Shown piece after piece: positions 55,183 to 64,000 of a stretch of 64,000 nucleotides of DNA. The DNA is from Rheinheimera sp. (GTDB lineage Bacteria; Pseudomonadota; Gammaproteobacteria; Enterobacterales; Alteromonadaceae): NCBI GenBank assembly GCA_003543135.1, contig DPJG01000010.1:62001-126000 (forward strand), written 5' to 3'. Numbering within the stretch: position 1 is the first letter of the stretch; each line of letters starts with the position of its first letter. The translations under genes were made by a program, and so were the position numbers. The notes under the pieces are model-generated. The model did no database searches. It worked only from the letters and a program-made list of their open reading frames with translations, and had not been told where the DNA came from.

Positions 55183-58100
55183 ATGAATATTACCGATATT
55201 TTTATTAAAAAACCGGTGCTGGCCATAGTGGTCAGCCTGCTGATTTTATTGGCCGGTTTTCAGTCGCTCAGCAACTTGTCGGTGCGCCAGTACCCGCGCA
55301 GTGACATCGCTGTAATCAAAATTACCACTGTGTATGTCGGTGCCAATGCTGAACTGGTGCGGGGTTTTATTACCACGCCAATAGAGCGGGCCATCGCCTC
55401 GGCCGGTGGTATTGATTATGTGGAATCGCAGAGCACTATGGGGGTGTCCACGATCAGTGCCCATCTGCATTTAAACTACGATCCACTTAAAGCCATGACC
55501 GAGATTACCGCCAAGGTCAATCAGGTGCGCGGTGAGTTACCACCGGAGGCCGAAGTGCCTTCCATTGCCATCGAAGCGGCCGACAGTCAGTTTGCTTCAG
55601 CTTATTTGAGTTTCAGCTCCGACATTCTGGAACAAAACCAAATCACCGAATTTTTGACCCGCTCGGTGCAACCACGGTTAATTGCGGTTTCCGGTGTGCA
55701 AAAAGCAGAAATTCTTGGTGGCCGTACCTTTGCCATGCGCATCTGGTTAAAACCGGAAAAAATGGCTGCTTATAACATTACCCCAACCGATGTACGCCAG
55801 GCGCTGGCCAATAACAATGTGCAGGCCGCCATTGGCACCACCCGTGGCTCTTATACCCAGGTGAATTTAAGCGCCAATGCCGACATGAACAATGTGGAAG
55901 ACTTCCGCCGCCTGGTGGTGCGTCAGAACAGTGAAGGTGTGGTGCGGCTGCAGGATATCGCCGATGTGGTGCTGGGCGCAGACGACTACAGTGTTGAAGT
56001 CAACTATTCAGGTCAGACTGCAGTGTTTATGGGCGTTTTTGTTGCGCCTAATGCCAATAGTCTGGAAGTGATTAAAAAAGTCACTGAAGAGATGGAAGCC
56101 ATTAAAGCCGAACTGCCGGCTGGTTTAAGTGGTGAAGTGTCTTACGACGCCACTAAATATATTCAGGCAGCCATTGATGATGTGGTTAAAACCCTGGCCG
56201 AAACTCTGATCATTATCATAGTGGTGATTTTCCTGTTCCTCGGTTTTAGCCGCTCTGTGCTTATTCCGGTGATTGCGATACCGCTGTCGCTGATAGGCGC
56301 GTTATTTATTATGAAAATCTGTGGTTTTTCGCTGAACCTGCTGACGTTGTTATCGATAGTTCTGTCGGTGGGTCTGGTGGTGGACGATGCCATAGTGATG
56401 GTGGAAAACATCGAACGCCATATCCAGGAAGGTTTAAAACCTTTTAAAGCGGCCATAGTGGCGGCGCGCGAGCTGGCTGGGCCTGTGATTGCAATGACAG
56501 TGACCCTGATGTCCGTTTATGTGCCTATTGGTTTACAAGGTGGCTTAACCGGTACCCTGTTCCGCGAATTTGCCATTACGCTGGCCGGTGCTGTCGCCAT
56601 TTCCGCTGTAGTGGCTATTACCTTATCGCCGATGATGGCGTCCAGAATGTTAAAACCCCACACAGAGCTTAAAGCGCCTTTGTCGAAAATTTTTGACCGT
56701 TTTAGTGTGTTTTACAGCCGTAAACTGAATCAGACTTTGCAAAACCGCTGGGGTGTGTATTTGTTCTGGATTGGTATTACCGCTATGACCATCCCGCTTT
56801 ACAGCATGTCGGCCAAAGAGCTGGCGCCGACCGAAGATCAGGGTGTTATTTTTGGTATTGTTGATTCATCGGCCAATGCCACTATTGACCAGTCGGCGTT
56901 TTATGGCAAACAGGTGAATCAGGTATTTATGAAGGTGCCTGAAACCGACTTTACCTTCCAGGTCAACTTCCCAACCGGTGGTTTTAGCGGCATGGTGGTG
57001 AAACCCTGGGGTGAGCGTGAGCGCACTACAGCGGAAATTTTGCCTTCAGTGCAGGAAGAACTCAGCAAAATAGCCGGTGTGCGTATTATGCCTATTACCC
57101 CACCGGCTTTACCTGGGGGTGGGCAGTTCCCGGTAGAGTTTGTCATTGCTTCTACCGCTGACTCGCGGGAAATTTACGATTATGCGTTAAAAATGCAGGA
57201 GCTGATGACCAACAGCGGTATGTTTGCCTTCCCGCCTATGCTGGATATGAAAGTAGATCAGCCTGAATATCAGCTGCATATCGACCGCGAAAAAGTGGCC
57301 GATTTAGGCCTGGATATGCGCACTGTGACCCAGGATCTCGGCACCTTATTGGGCGGTGGTTATGTCAACCGCTTTAATATGGCAGGCCTGAGTTACAAGG
57401 TGATCCCCCAGGTGAAAAGAACAGGTCGTTTAACTCCGGATGACTTGAGCAAACTGTATATCACTGGGCCGGATAACAGCATGATCCGGCTCGATCAGAT
57501 TGCCACTATGACGCACAGCACTGTACCGCGCAGTATCAACCGGATGCAGCAGCTCAACGCGGTGAAAATCAGTGGCGTGACCTTAAAACCGCTGGATGAA
57601 ACGCTGAAGTTCCTGGAAGCTGAAGCAGCAAAAATTCTGCCATCGAGCTACACAGTGGATTACACCGGTGAATCCAGACAGTTAAAACGTGAAGGCAATA
57701 CTTTCCTGCCGGCTTTTTTAACAGCACTGATGATGATTTTCCTGGTGTTGGCGGCACAGTACAACAGCTTCCGCGACCCTGTGGTGATTCTGGCAGGTTC
57801 AGTGCCGCTGGCAATGTTTGGTGCTCTGGTCTTTACCTTCCTGAAAATTCCGGCGCCTATTCCGCACTTCACCGACGCTTTTACCAGCACGTTGAATATT
57901 TATTCGCAGGTGGGTTTAGTGACGCTGGTAGGCCTGATTGCCCGGAACGGTATTCTGGTGGTGGAATTTGCCAATAAGTTACAAGAAGAGGGCATGAGCA
58001 AAATTGAAGCTGTGCGTCAGGCCTCTGTGCTGCGGTTAAGGCCGGTGCTGATGACCAGTATTGCCACTGTGGCCGGTCACACCCCGCTGATTTTTGCCGA

Positions 58101-58269
58101 AGGCGCAGGCGCAGAAGCCCGCAACTCTATTGGTATAGTGTTGGTGCTCGGCATGACTATCGGCACTATTTTTACACTCTTTGTGTTGCCGTCTATTTAC
58201 GTGCTACTGGCCAAAGATCATCAGGCAGACCACGTAAAAGAAGAAAAATTGCAGGCCGATGCGGTGTAA
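55183..58269 (+). CDS. RND multidrug efflux permease
   Basis: Proton-driven inner-membrane pump of 1028 residues with the usual 12 membrane helices and two large periplasmic loops. Asp401-Asp402 in GLVVDDAIVMVENI form the proton relay. RSVLIPVIAIPLSLIGA and the internal repeat near residue 850 show the two-fold structure. It is of the hydrophobe/amphiphile (HAE1) type, closest in feel to VexF/MexK-like pumps. Substrates cannot be named. Confidence 0.95.
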   Translation: MNITDIFIKKPVLAIVVSLLILLAGFQSLSNLSVRQYPRSDIAVIKITTVYVGANAELVRGFITTPIERAIASAGGIDYVESQSTMGVSTISAHLHLNYDPLKAMTEITAKVNQVRGELPPEAEVPSIAIEAADSQFASAYLSFSSDILEQNQITEFLTRSVQPRLIAVSGVQKAEILGGRTFAMRIWLKPEKMAAYNITPTDVRQALANNNVQAAIGTTRGSYTQVNLSANADMNNVEDFRRLVVRQNSEGVVRLQDIADVVLGADDYSVEVNYSGQTAVFMGVFVAPNANSLEVIKKVTEEMEAIKAELPAGLSGEVSYDATKYIQAAIDDVVKTLAETLIIIIVVIFLFLGFSRSVLIPVIAIPLSLIGALFIMKICGFSLNLLTLLSIVLSVGLVVDDAIVMVENIERHIQEGLKPFKAAIVAARELAGPVIAMTVTLMSVYVPIGLQGGLTGTLFREFAITLAGAVAISAVVAITLSPMMASRMLKPHTELKAPLSKIFDRFSVFYSRKLNQTLQNRWGVYLFWIGITAMTIPLYSMSAKELAPTEDQGVIFGIVDSSANATIDQSAFYGKQVNQVFMKVPETDFTFQVNFPTGGFSGMVVKPWGERERTTAEILPSVQEELSKIAGVRIMPITPPALPGGGQFPVEFVIASTADSREIYDYALKMQELMTNSGMFAFPPMLDMKVDQPEYQLHIDREKVADLGLDMRTVTQDLGTLLGGGYVNRFNMAGLSYKVIPQVKRTGRLTPDDLSKLYITGPDNSMIRLDQIATMTHSTVPRSINRMQQLNAVKISGVTLKPLDETLKFLEAEAAKILPSSYTVDYTGESRQLKREGNTFLPAFLTALMMIFLVLAAQYNSFRDPVVILAGSVPLAMFGALVFTFLKIPAPIPHFTDAFTSTLNIYSQVGLVTLVGLIARNGILVVEFANKLQEEGMSKIEAVRQASVLRLRPVLMTSIATVAGHTPLIFAEGAGAEARNSIGIVLVLGMTIGTIFTLFVLPSIYVLLAKDHQADHVKEEKLQADAV

Positions 58270-58292
58270 CAACAGTGCTGAAGTTGCAATCA

Positions 58293-58330
58293 CGATAAAA
58301 AACGGAGCCTGATGGCTCCGTTTTTTATCG
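58293..58330. terminator. bidirectional terminator after the RND operon
   Basis: Perfect 17-bp inverted repeat CGATAAAAAACGGAGCC / complement with a TGAT loop and a six-T tract, between the RND pump and convergent cca. Confidence 0.92.
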
Positions 58331-58365
58331 GTTTGTTTTTCTTGCGCGCTGTTTTTTTATGTGTT

Positions 58366-59628
58366 TTATCGATTTTCAGGCTGTGTATGACCAGCTGCAG
58401 TTTTGATGGTCTGCATGCAGTGGCTGATGGCATCCAGCCTGGCCTTTGCGACCGCGCTGCGCATAGCCTCTCCCTGAAAACCTGCTGCGACCAGCGCTTT
58501 GATATCCACGGTTTTGGCCGCTGCTGCCAGGGCGCGTAAATAATCCGCCTGCGGATAACACGCCTGTTCAAAACCGGTGCGGCCACGTAAATCGGCAATA
58601 CAACACAACAACAACAATTCCAGCCGCTCTGGTTTGCGCCATAAATCAATGCCATCAAACAGCTTTTGGATGGTCACAGCACGCAGCTCCAAAGCTTTGT
58701 GTACCAGCTGATGGTATTCACTAGCCAGCAGTGCTAAATCCCGGCAGTCATTTGGAATACGCAGGCGTTGACACAGGTTGCTGATCAGCGGCAAGCCCAG
58801 TGTTTCATGGCCATGGTGCGACGGCCAATGCTCTGGTGGTGTGACGCCTTTGCCAAGGTCGTGGCATAAAGCGGCAAAACGTACATCCAGCCGCTCTGAC
58901 AACAACGCAGCCTGCTGCAGCACCAACATGCTGTGAATACCGCTATCAATTTCCGGATGCCATTTGGGCGGATTGGGAATGCCCCAGAGTTTATCCAGCT
59001 CCGGCATCAGCACCGCAAGGGCACCCACTTCATGCAGCAGCTCAAAATAAGCGGCCGGTGTTTGCTCCAGCAGCGCCCTGGAGGTTTCCTGCCAGACCCG
59101 CTCAGCCGTCAGATGTTGCATCTCACCCTGCGCTACCAGCTCGGACATCAGTTGTTTGGTGTCGTCAGCCACGGTAAAACCCAGCGGATAAAAACGGGCA
59201 TAAAAACGCGCGACCCTAAGCACCCGCAATGGATCTTCAACAAAGGCCGGTGACACATGGCGCAGTATTTTGGCCTGAAGGTCGGCCTGGCCACCATAAG
59301 GGTCAAATAACTCGCCATTTGCTTCGTCGCGCGCCATTGCATTAATGGTTAAATCCCGGCGCATTAAATCCTGCTCCAGTGTGACATCGGGCGCAAAATA
59401 ACAGGCAAAACCGGTATAACCCTGACCTTGTTTACGTTCGGTGCGGGCCAGCGCGTATTCCTGTTTGGTTTTGGGATGTAAAAACACCGGAAAGTCTTTG
59501 CCGACACTCTGATAACCTTGCGCCAATAATTGCTCCGGTGTGGCCCCGACAACCAGATAATCGTTGTCTTTTACGTTCAGGCCCAATAACTGGTCGCGCA
59601 CTGCGCCGCCCACAAGATATATCTTCAC
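58366..59628 (-). CDS. cca: CCA-adding tRNA nucleotidyltransferase with HD domain
   Basis: The 420-residue enzyme adds or repairs the 3' CCA of tRNA. GGAVRD and the DxD pair in VKDNDY mark the nucleotidyltransferase head; [10 protein letters not shown] and the EDPLRVLR segment follow. The HD domain (HDLGKG) is the phosphohydrolase part of the gammaproteobacterial type. I prefer the GTG at 59628 (start [12 protein letters not shown] like E. coli, AGGAAAGC upstream) to the ATG at 59658. Confidence 0.96.
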   Translation of the reverse strand: MKIYLVGGAVRDQLLGLNVKDNDYLVVGATPEQLLAQGYQSVGKDFPVFLHPKTKQEYALARTERKQGQGYTGFACYFAPDVTLEQDLMRRDLTINAMARDEANGELFDPYGGQADLQAKILRHVSPAFVEDPLRVLRVARFYARFYPLGFTVADDTKQLMSELVAQGEMQHLTAERVWQETSRALLEQTPAAYFELLHEVGALAVLMPELDKLWGIPNPPKWHPEIDSGIHSMLVLQQAALLSERLDVRFAALCHDLGKGVTPPEHWPSHHGHETLGLPLISNLCQRLRIPNDCRDLALLASEYHQLVHKALELRAVTIQKLFDGIDLWRKPERLELLLLCCIADLRGRTGFEQACYPQADYLRALAAAAKTVDIKALVAAGFQGEAMRSAVAKARLDAISHCMQTIKTAAGHTQPENR

Positions 59629-59705
59629 ATGCTTTCCTGACTGCGGTTTTTTTGCCATTATAACCGGCCAGCAACAATTGTCGCGTCAGTCACAGTCAGG
59701 ATGTT

Positions 59706-60662
59706 ATGTACACCGGATTTTTTGGCCTGAACAGCCAGCCGTTTTCAATCGCGCCCAACCCGGAATTTATGTATTTAGGGGCCCGTCATACCGAAGCTTT
59801 GGCGCATTTGCGTTATGGCCTGGGCGATGCCGGTGGTTTTGTCTTGTTAACCGGCGAAGTCGGCACCGGTAAAACCACGGTGTCACGTTGTTTAATGGCT
59901 GAGCTGCCGGAAAAAACGCAGGTGGCTTTTATTCTCAATCCCACCTTGTCTGAGCTTGAACTGCTGGCGGCTATTTGTGACGAGCTCAAGATCCGTTATA
60001 AAAAAACCGACGCCAGCTTAAAAAACCTGACCGACAAAATTACCGCCAAGTTATTAAAAAACCATGAGGCGGGGCTTAATACCATTTTAATTATTGACGA
60101 AGCGCAGCATCTGCAACCGGCCGTGCTTGAGCAATTGCGGCTTTTGACCAACCTGGAAACCAATACCAAAAAGTTATTGCAGGTGATTTTAATCGGCCAG
60201 CCTGAGCTGCAGCAGCTGTTACAGCGCCAGGACTTACGCCAGCTGGCGCAGCGTATTACCGCCCGTTACCACTTAATGCCGCTCACCCTGATGGAAGTAC
60301 AACATTATGTGCAGCACAGGTTGCAGGTGGCCGGTTGCAGCAGGCCGGTGTTTACCGACGGTGCGTTAAAAAAATTATTTATGTTATCCGGTGGTATTCC
60401 ACGGCTGGTGAATCTGATTTGTGACCGTGCTTTGCTGGGGGCTTATAGTCAGCAAAAAGCTTTAATTGACGCAGCGCTGGTGCAACAAGCGGCAGCGGAA
60501 ATTCTGGCGGTGCGTCAAACCGAGCCTGCCAAAACCACACCCTGGTGGTTCTGGGCCTTGCTGTTTATCGGTTGTATCGGCCTGGGCGCTTTGCTTGCTA
60601 TTGGCCTGGATCTTGGTCTGAATTCTGTGCCAAATCCGGGCCCGGATAAATCTGGAAGTTAA
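59706..60662 (+). CDS. ExeA/GspA-like AAA ATPase, short form
   Basis: The 318-residue protein has the ExeA-type start MYTGFFGLNSQPFSIAPNPE, with Walker A GEVGTGKT at 50-57 and Walker B LIIDEAQHL near 130. The AAA core ends at about 260 and is followed by one membrane helix at about 280-302 and a short tail. The peptidoglycan-binding domain of Aeromonas ExeA (about 550 residues) is missing. A similar short form is MshM of MSHA pilus systems. It lies beside a GspB-like gene 3 bp downstream, so the pair probably helps assemble a secretin-type channel. Confidence 0.88.
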   Translation: MYTGFFGLNSQPFSIAPNPEFMYLGARHTEALAHLRYGLGDAGGFVLLTGEVGTGKTTVSRCLMAELPEKTQVAFILNPTLSELELLAAICDELKIRYKKTDASLKNLTDKITAKLLKNHEAGLNTILIIDEAQHLQPAVLEQLRLLTNLETNTKKLLQVILIGQPELQQLLQRQDLRQLAQRITARYHLMPLTLMEVQHYVQHRLQVAGCSRPVFTDGALKKLFMLSGGIPRLVNLICDRALLGAYSQQKALIDAALVQQAAAEILAVRQTEPAKTTPWWFWALLFIGCIGLGALLAIGLDLGLNSVPNPGPDKSGS

Positions 60663-60665
60663 GTT

Positions 60666-61592
60666 ATGTCGTTATTGATGGAAGCGTTAAAACAGCAACA
60701 GGGCCAGCAGCCCATGCCAGCCCAGCCTGTTGCTTATGTTCAGCCTGCGCCGGCACACAATGCACAGGGCTGGAAAATGCTGGCTTTGCTGTTGTTGGTG
60801 CTGGTGGGTTTATTGGCCGGTTTTTTACTGGCGCAATATCTGCAAAAACCGCCGCTAGTCGCTGTGGCGCCTGTGGTGCAACCGGCCAGTGCCGGCCAAA
60901 TTCTGACTGACTTACTGACAGTACCGCCTGGTGCGGCCAGCACAACAGCGCAAAGCGCTGCGGATGACAGCAGCGCAGATCAGAGCAGTGAAACGCACGG
61001 CAGTGAAGAGCCGCAACTGCTGGTGTCGGCACAGCCTCGAACGAAGCGCCAGGCGCAACAAGGGCTTGATGAACAGGTAGCGCTGCTGGCTGGCGAACGT
61101 AGTGCGGCAATTCACCAAAATGATGCTGTGGATACTGAGTTTGCTGATGAATTTGAGGCTCAACCACAAATGGCCGAAGCCAATCCGGCAGATGAAGTGG
61201 CTGAGATCCCCGCTCAGCAGCCGGAACTCAGTGCCAATGAAGTGTCGGATGAGCTCAAAAGCAAATTTGCTTTGGCGCTGGAAGAAACCGGCTCAGCACC
61301 AAGGCGGCAGTCGGTGACTGACCATGCGGCGCCGGCACGGGATATTCATAGTCTGGATGAGCTGTTAAAACGGCAAATTCCGCCTTTGCGTTTTGAAGCC
61401 CATGTGTATGCCACTGAACCCAGGCAGCGCTGGGTGAAGGTCAACGGCAAAGATTTGCAGGAAGGGCAGTGGGTCACAGCCGATATTCAGATTAAAGAAA
61501 TTACGCCGCAGTATGTGTTGCTGCAAACCGGCCGTCAGCTATTTAGTGTGGAAGCACTGAGTGAATGGTCGTACCGTTTACCAGGGCGTTAA
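60666..61592 (+). CDS. GspB/ExeB-like protein
   Basis: Inner-membrane protein of 308 residues with a cytoplasmic N-terminus, a membrane helix at about 38-58, and a long low-complexity acidic linker. The C-terminal domain is GspB-like (about 235-305: PPLRFEAHVYATEP, VKVNGKDLQEGQWV). GspB partners the GspA/ExeA ATPase in secretin assembly. No other type II secretion genes are nearby. It starts 3 bp after the ATPase gene. Confidence 0.88.
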   Translation: MSLLMEALKQQQGQQPMPAQPVAYVQPAPAHNAQGWKMLALLLLVLVGLLAGFLLAQYLQKPPLVAVAPVVQPASAGQILTDLLTVPPGAASTTAQSAADDSSADQSSETHGSEEPQLLVSAQPRTKRQAQQGLDEQVALLAGERSAAIHQNDAVDTEFADEFEAQPQMAEANPADEVAEIPAQQPELSANEVSDELKSKFALALEETGSAPRRQSVTDHAAPARDIHSLDELLKRQIPPLRFEAHVYATEPRQRWVKVNGKDLQEGQWVTADIQIKEITPQYVLLQTGRQLFSVEALSEWSYRLPGR

Positions 61593-61698
61593 TGCGGGCT
61601 CCTGCTCGGCAAAGCTTTGCAGTTTTTGCCCTGACATGGGGCAAGTAACAGATAGGCTACAGCCCGCTTTGTATGGCTTATCGACAGCCAGGCATTGG

Positions 61699-62805
61699 CT
61701 AAAGATAGTGCTGCAACTCCAGCTGATATTTTTTTAAATCAGCGCAGGATTCAATCACTTCTTCACTTTGTTTACTTAAATCCAGCAGCTTGGCCGGCAA
61801 ATGATGGCGGTGCAGGCTGTGGTAAAACAGTTTTAGTTTGGGTTTATCCGGATGCACACTGTGATTTTCCAGCACCAGCCCAAGTTTGCCCGATTTAAGC
61901 CGCACCACAGTGCCAGGGCTGTACAGGCCCACACATTGTAAAAACTCAGCACAAAGTTCGCTGTCCAGCGTTTTACCTTCGGCTTTTTTCAGGCTGGCGG
62001 CAGCCTGCAGCGAGTTTTTGCCAGCAGCTGTGAGTTTGCTGTAACTGTTGACAATAGCCAGCATTTTGCCGCCCAGACTTTGCTGCTGCGCCAGGCTTAA
62101 ACAATGTTCTTCAATCATTTGTAGAAGCTCAGCCGGGCAATCCGGTTGTTGTTGTAACATCGGAATGCTGTAGCTCGTGGCATCAGAATCCAGATAAGGC
62201 TGGTTTGGGTAGAGTTGCTGCAGAAGCAAAGCGCCGCTGTCATGTAACAGTGCGGCCAGCGTATAAAGCTGGGCTTGTTCCGCCGGCACTTTGAGCCGGG
62301 CGGCAAAAGCTGCCATTAAACAGGCGCAGCTTAAACTGTGTTGTAACAAGGCGTCATTTTGCTGGCTGACCTGCTGCAAAAATAACAAGGCCTGACTGTT
62401 GCGTTTGGTGCTTTCCAGCAAACGGTTGCTGACGCTCGACAGCTCATGAAAATCCAGCTCCTCCTGCTCTAACAGCTTCGGAAAACTGGCCTGCAGACTT
62501 TGTGTGCCGGCGCTAAAAGCCAGTTCAGCTTTATTTATTTCCTGCTCAAAACTAATACGGGGGGGCTTTGGTGGTACCGGAGGTTTCGGCTCAGCTGGGG
62601 CTTCAGTTGGCGCAGGGGCAGCTGGCAATTGTTTGGCGGGGTCTATCGCCACTTCCAGCACGCCTTTTTGTTTTAGCAGCGCCAAAGCTTCCGGGCTTCG
62701 CACCCAACCGGCGTCTTTCACCACAATGTCGCCGCGCTGCCGGGTCACAGCCACCACATAACTGCCCAGTTGAAGTTCATCAATGGCGACCCGCTGCAAT
62801 GCCAT
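61699..62805 (-). CDS. DUF3391 protein with degenerate HD-GYP domain
   Basis: The 368-residue protein has an N-terminal DUF3391 domain (about 1-60) and a proline-rich linker (62-85) before an HD-GYP-like helical domain. The HD pair remains in LLHDSGALLL, and a His in LQHSLSCACL fits an upstream metal ligand. However, HDSG lacks the following lysine of HDxGK, and the HHExxDGxGYP block is absent (the place reads EEHCLSLAQ). It is therefore probably not an active c-di-GMP phosphodiesterase and may act by binding. Convergent with the GspB-like gene. Confidence 0.8.
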   Translation of the reverse strand: MALQRVAIDELQLGSYVVAVTRQRGDIVVKDAGWVRSPEALALLKQKGVLEVAIDPAKQLPAAPAPTEAPAEPKPPVPPKPPRISFEQEINKAELAFSAGTQSLQASFPKLLEQEELDFHELSSVSNRLLESTKRNSQALLFLQQVSQQNDALLQHSLSCACLMAAFAARLKVPAEQAQLYTLAALLHDSGALLLQQLYPNQPYLDSDATSYSIPMLQQQPDCPAELLQMIEEHCLSLAQQQSLGGKMLAIVNSYSKLTAAGKNSLQAAASLKKAEGKTLDSELCAEFLQCVGLYSPGTVVRLKSGKLGLVLENHSVHPDKPKLKLFYHSLHRHHLPAKLLDLSKQSEEVIESCADLKKYQLELQHYL

Positions 62806-62885
62806 GACGCCGCTGTCCTTGAATAAAAAGAAGAATTTTGCTGAACATAGGCTGCTTCAGCGTTAAATGCAATGGCCCGAAGGGC

Positions 62886-63004
62886 GCGGGTTGAAAAAAT
62901 TCCCGCCACAGGCTGTTGCCTTCTGCAATTACGGCAATTGCAGCTGCATTCGCGCTGTCCCCTGGCGACCTGTATATAACCGGCAATTGCTCCTGCATTG
63001 CCGG
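62886..63004. repeat. cluster of palindromes and a direct repeat upstream of the HD gene
   Basis: Inverted repeats: GCGGG/CCCGC (62886-62906), CTGCAATT/AATTGCAG (62923-62943) and CCGGCAAT/ATTGCCGG (62980-63004). CCTGTATATAA occurs at 62969-62979 and again at 63018-63028. Together they fill most of the 286-bp gap between the HD gene and putA. Confidence 0.6.
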
Positions 63005-63026
63005 TGTACCATAGATCCCTGTATAT

Positions 63027-63059
63027 AAAAAAAGCCCGAAGGTGAACTTCGGGCTTTTT
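63027..63059. terminator. bidirectional terminator downstream of putA
   Basis: GCCCGAAG / CTTCGGGC stem with a GTGAA loop, flanked by seven A and five T residues. The longer T-tract is on the minus strand, so it ends putA. Confidence 0.9.
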
Positions 63060-63091
63060 GACCTTGTTAAGCGGGCTATCGCCAGTGTTGA

Positions 63092-64000
63092 TTAACCGGC
63101 GTTATCGCTCATGGTCATTAATGATGCGTTACCGCCTGCCGCTGTGGTATTGACAGTGACGGTTTTTTCGGTGACTAAACGGTGAATTAACCGTTCGTCT
63201 GCCGGTGTGGTAATAAGCGGCGAAATTGCGCCATCACGGGCGGCAATCAGCTCACCGGTCAGCGCCTTGACGGCACTGCCAGCTTCAACAATGGCCGCAG
63301 CAATAATATTGTTGCTGATAAGCGCCTTTAATTGTGACAGCTTCACCACATTAAACAGCGTTGGCGCAAGGCCGGCGTTGAGCAGCACTTTACGACAAGC
63401 ATCGGCTTCAGCAACAAACTGATCTTCAACTGCCACCACCACAGCGTTACCTGTGGCCAGTGCCGTCATCAGGCTCAGCATCCAGTATTTAAAGCAGGCG
63501 CTTTCATCACGTACTGCAGCCACTACACCCCGCGCTTCCAGGAACAACTGGTTTGACTCCCCTGTAGGGCCTGGCAAGGTGACAGGAGCGGCCAGTTGCT
63601 TTTCAATGTCATTGAGTAAATGACGGGCCGACTGGATCACCTGCTCTAAGTCCTGCTCTTGTTTCACCACCACAGAGTTAGCAGCGAGCTGCGCCAGGAA
63701 CTGACGAATGACAGAGCTACGGCTATTGATATCGAGCGCAGCCCAGGCTGGTTGTGCCTTTTTCGCTTGTTGCAGTGTGCTGTGAAGCGCTGAATCGTTG
63801 CTGCTGGCACTTAACAAGGCCTGACGTTTGCTGTCGGCCAGTGGCGCTTCAGTCACATTCAGGTTGTCTTTGACCAGACGGGTTAAGTAGAAAGGACCAC
63901 CAGCTTTAGGGCCAGTGCCTGATAAACCACAACCACCAAATGGCTGCACGCCCACCACTGCACCAATCATATTGCGGTTGATGTAGATGTTACCGGCTTT
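63092..64000 (-). CDS. putA: bifunctional proline utilization protein PutA, C-terminal part
   Basis: The 302 visible residues are the 3' end of the gene, which begins beyond the window. [20 protein letters not shown] and [18 protein letters not shown] are the end of the glutamate-semialdehyde dehydrogenase domain. After a linker, the chain ends [21 protein letters not shown] (shown here as two parts: [12 protein letters not shown] and LMTMSDNAG), the typical PutA C-terminus. The intervening 200 residues form the degenerate ALDH-like C-terminal domain of long PutA proteins. Confidence 0.95.
   Translation of the reverse strand, partial: KAGNIYINRNMIGAVVGVQPFGGCGLSGTGPKAGGPFYLTRLVKDNLNVTEAPLADSKRQALLSASSNDSALHSTLQQAKKAQPAWAALDINSRSSVIRQFLAQLAANSVVVKQEQDLEQVIQSARHLLNDIEKQLAAPVTLPGPTGESNQLFLEARGVVAAVRDESACFKYWMLSLMTALATGNAVVVAVEDQFVAEADACRKVLLNAGLAPTLFNVVKLSQLKALISNNIIAAAIVEAGSAVKALTGELIAARDGAISPLITTPADERLIHRLVTEKTVTVNTTAAGGNASLMTMSDNAG

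Noticed and set aside
1-64000. Search for CRISPR arrays, tRNA/rRNA genes, insertion sequences and prophage genes
   Set aside because: No regularly spaced repeats, transposase motifs, integrase or phage structural proteins, or tRNA-like cloverleaf with CCA end were seen by eye. A tRNAscan or Infernal run would be needed to exclude small RNAs.

Overview
The window looks like ordinary chromosome of a gammaproteobacterium of the Rheinheimera / Alteromonadales-Chromatiaceae type. That placement is an inference. It rests on the gene content (type IV pilus, many c-di-GMP and chemotaxis genes, HutC-type histidine degradation, TorF-like porin), on protein similarity recalled from E. coli, Shewanella and Rheinheimera, and on gene order. 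The order shares long blocks with E. coli: hslU-hslV-ftsN-priA-rpmE-metJ-metB-metL, and mrcA-pilMNOPQ-aroK-aroB-damX-dam-rpe-trpS. I see no prophage, insertion sequence, CRISPR array, rRNA or tRNA gene.

Region by region. 1-4.1 kb: the end of an epimerase-like gene, a membrane protein with a degenerate Mrr-like domain, a 0.6-kb stretch with little in it, and a chemoreceptor. 4.1-9.5 kb: hutC and hutI are divergent around a perfect TTGTAT/ATACAA palindrome. Then come an EAL protein, an arginase-family hutG-like gene and rraA. 9.6-15.9 kb: a second EAL protein, a PAP2 phosphatase, an HBM-type chemoreceptor, an HPP-CBS membrane protein and a DUF971 gene. 15.9-21.4 kb: hslU, hslV (with a good sigma-32 promoter), ftsN, priA and rpmE. 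21.9-27.7 kb: a short malic enzyme, then metJ divergent from metB-metL with Met boxes between. 28.0-30.8 kb: a 67-residue peptide gene next to a polytopic membrane protein, then a SulP transporter. 31.0-36.8 kb: argCBFGH with tandem ARG boxes upstream and an intrinsic terminator between argG and argH. 36.8-48.7 kb: mrcA divergent from pilMNOPQ, then aroK-aroB-damX-dam. 48.7-50.1 kb: a minus-strand insert (DUF2970 gene, small exported protein, TorF-like porin). 50.3-53.8 kb: rpe, trpS, plsY, folB and folK. 54.0-58.3 kb: an RND efflux pair. 58.3-62.8 kb: cca, a short ExeA-like ATPase with a GspB-like partner, and a degenerate HD-GYP protein. 62.8-64 kb: a palindrome-rich spacer and the 3' end of putA.

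The genes are mostly housekeeping: histidine, arginine, methionine and aromatic biosynthesis or breakdown, proteolysis, cell division, peptidoglycan, phospholipid and folate synthesis. Two surface themes recur. One is pilus and secretion (pilMNOPQ, ExeA/GspB-like). The other is signalling (two chemoreceptors, two EAL proteins with damaged GGDEF sites, one degenerate HD-GYP protein). Many convergent gene pairs are separated by nearly perfect inverted repeats that should terminate in both directions.

I did not find a clear new system. The best leads are the small peptide plus membrane-protein pair near 28 kb, the Mrr-like membrane protein near 0.5 kb, and the minimal ExeA/GspB pair near 60 kb.
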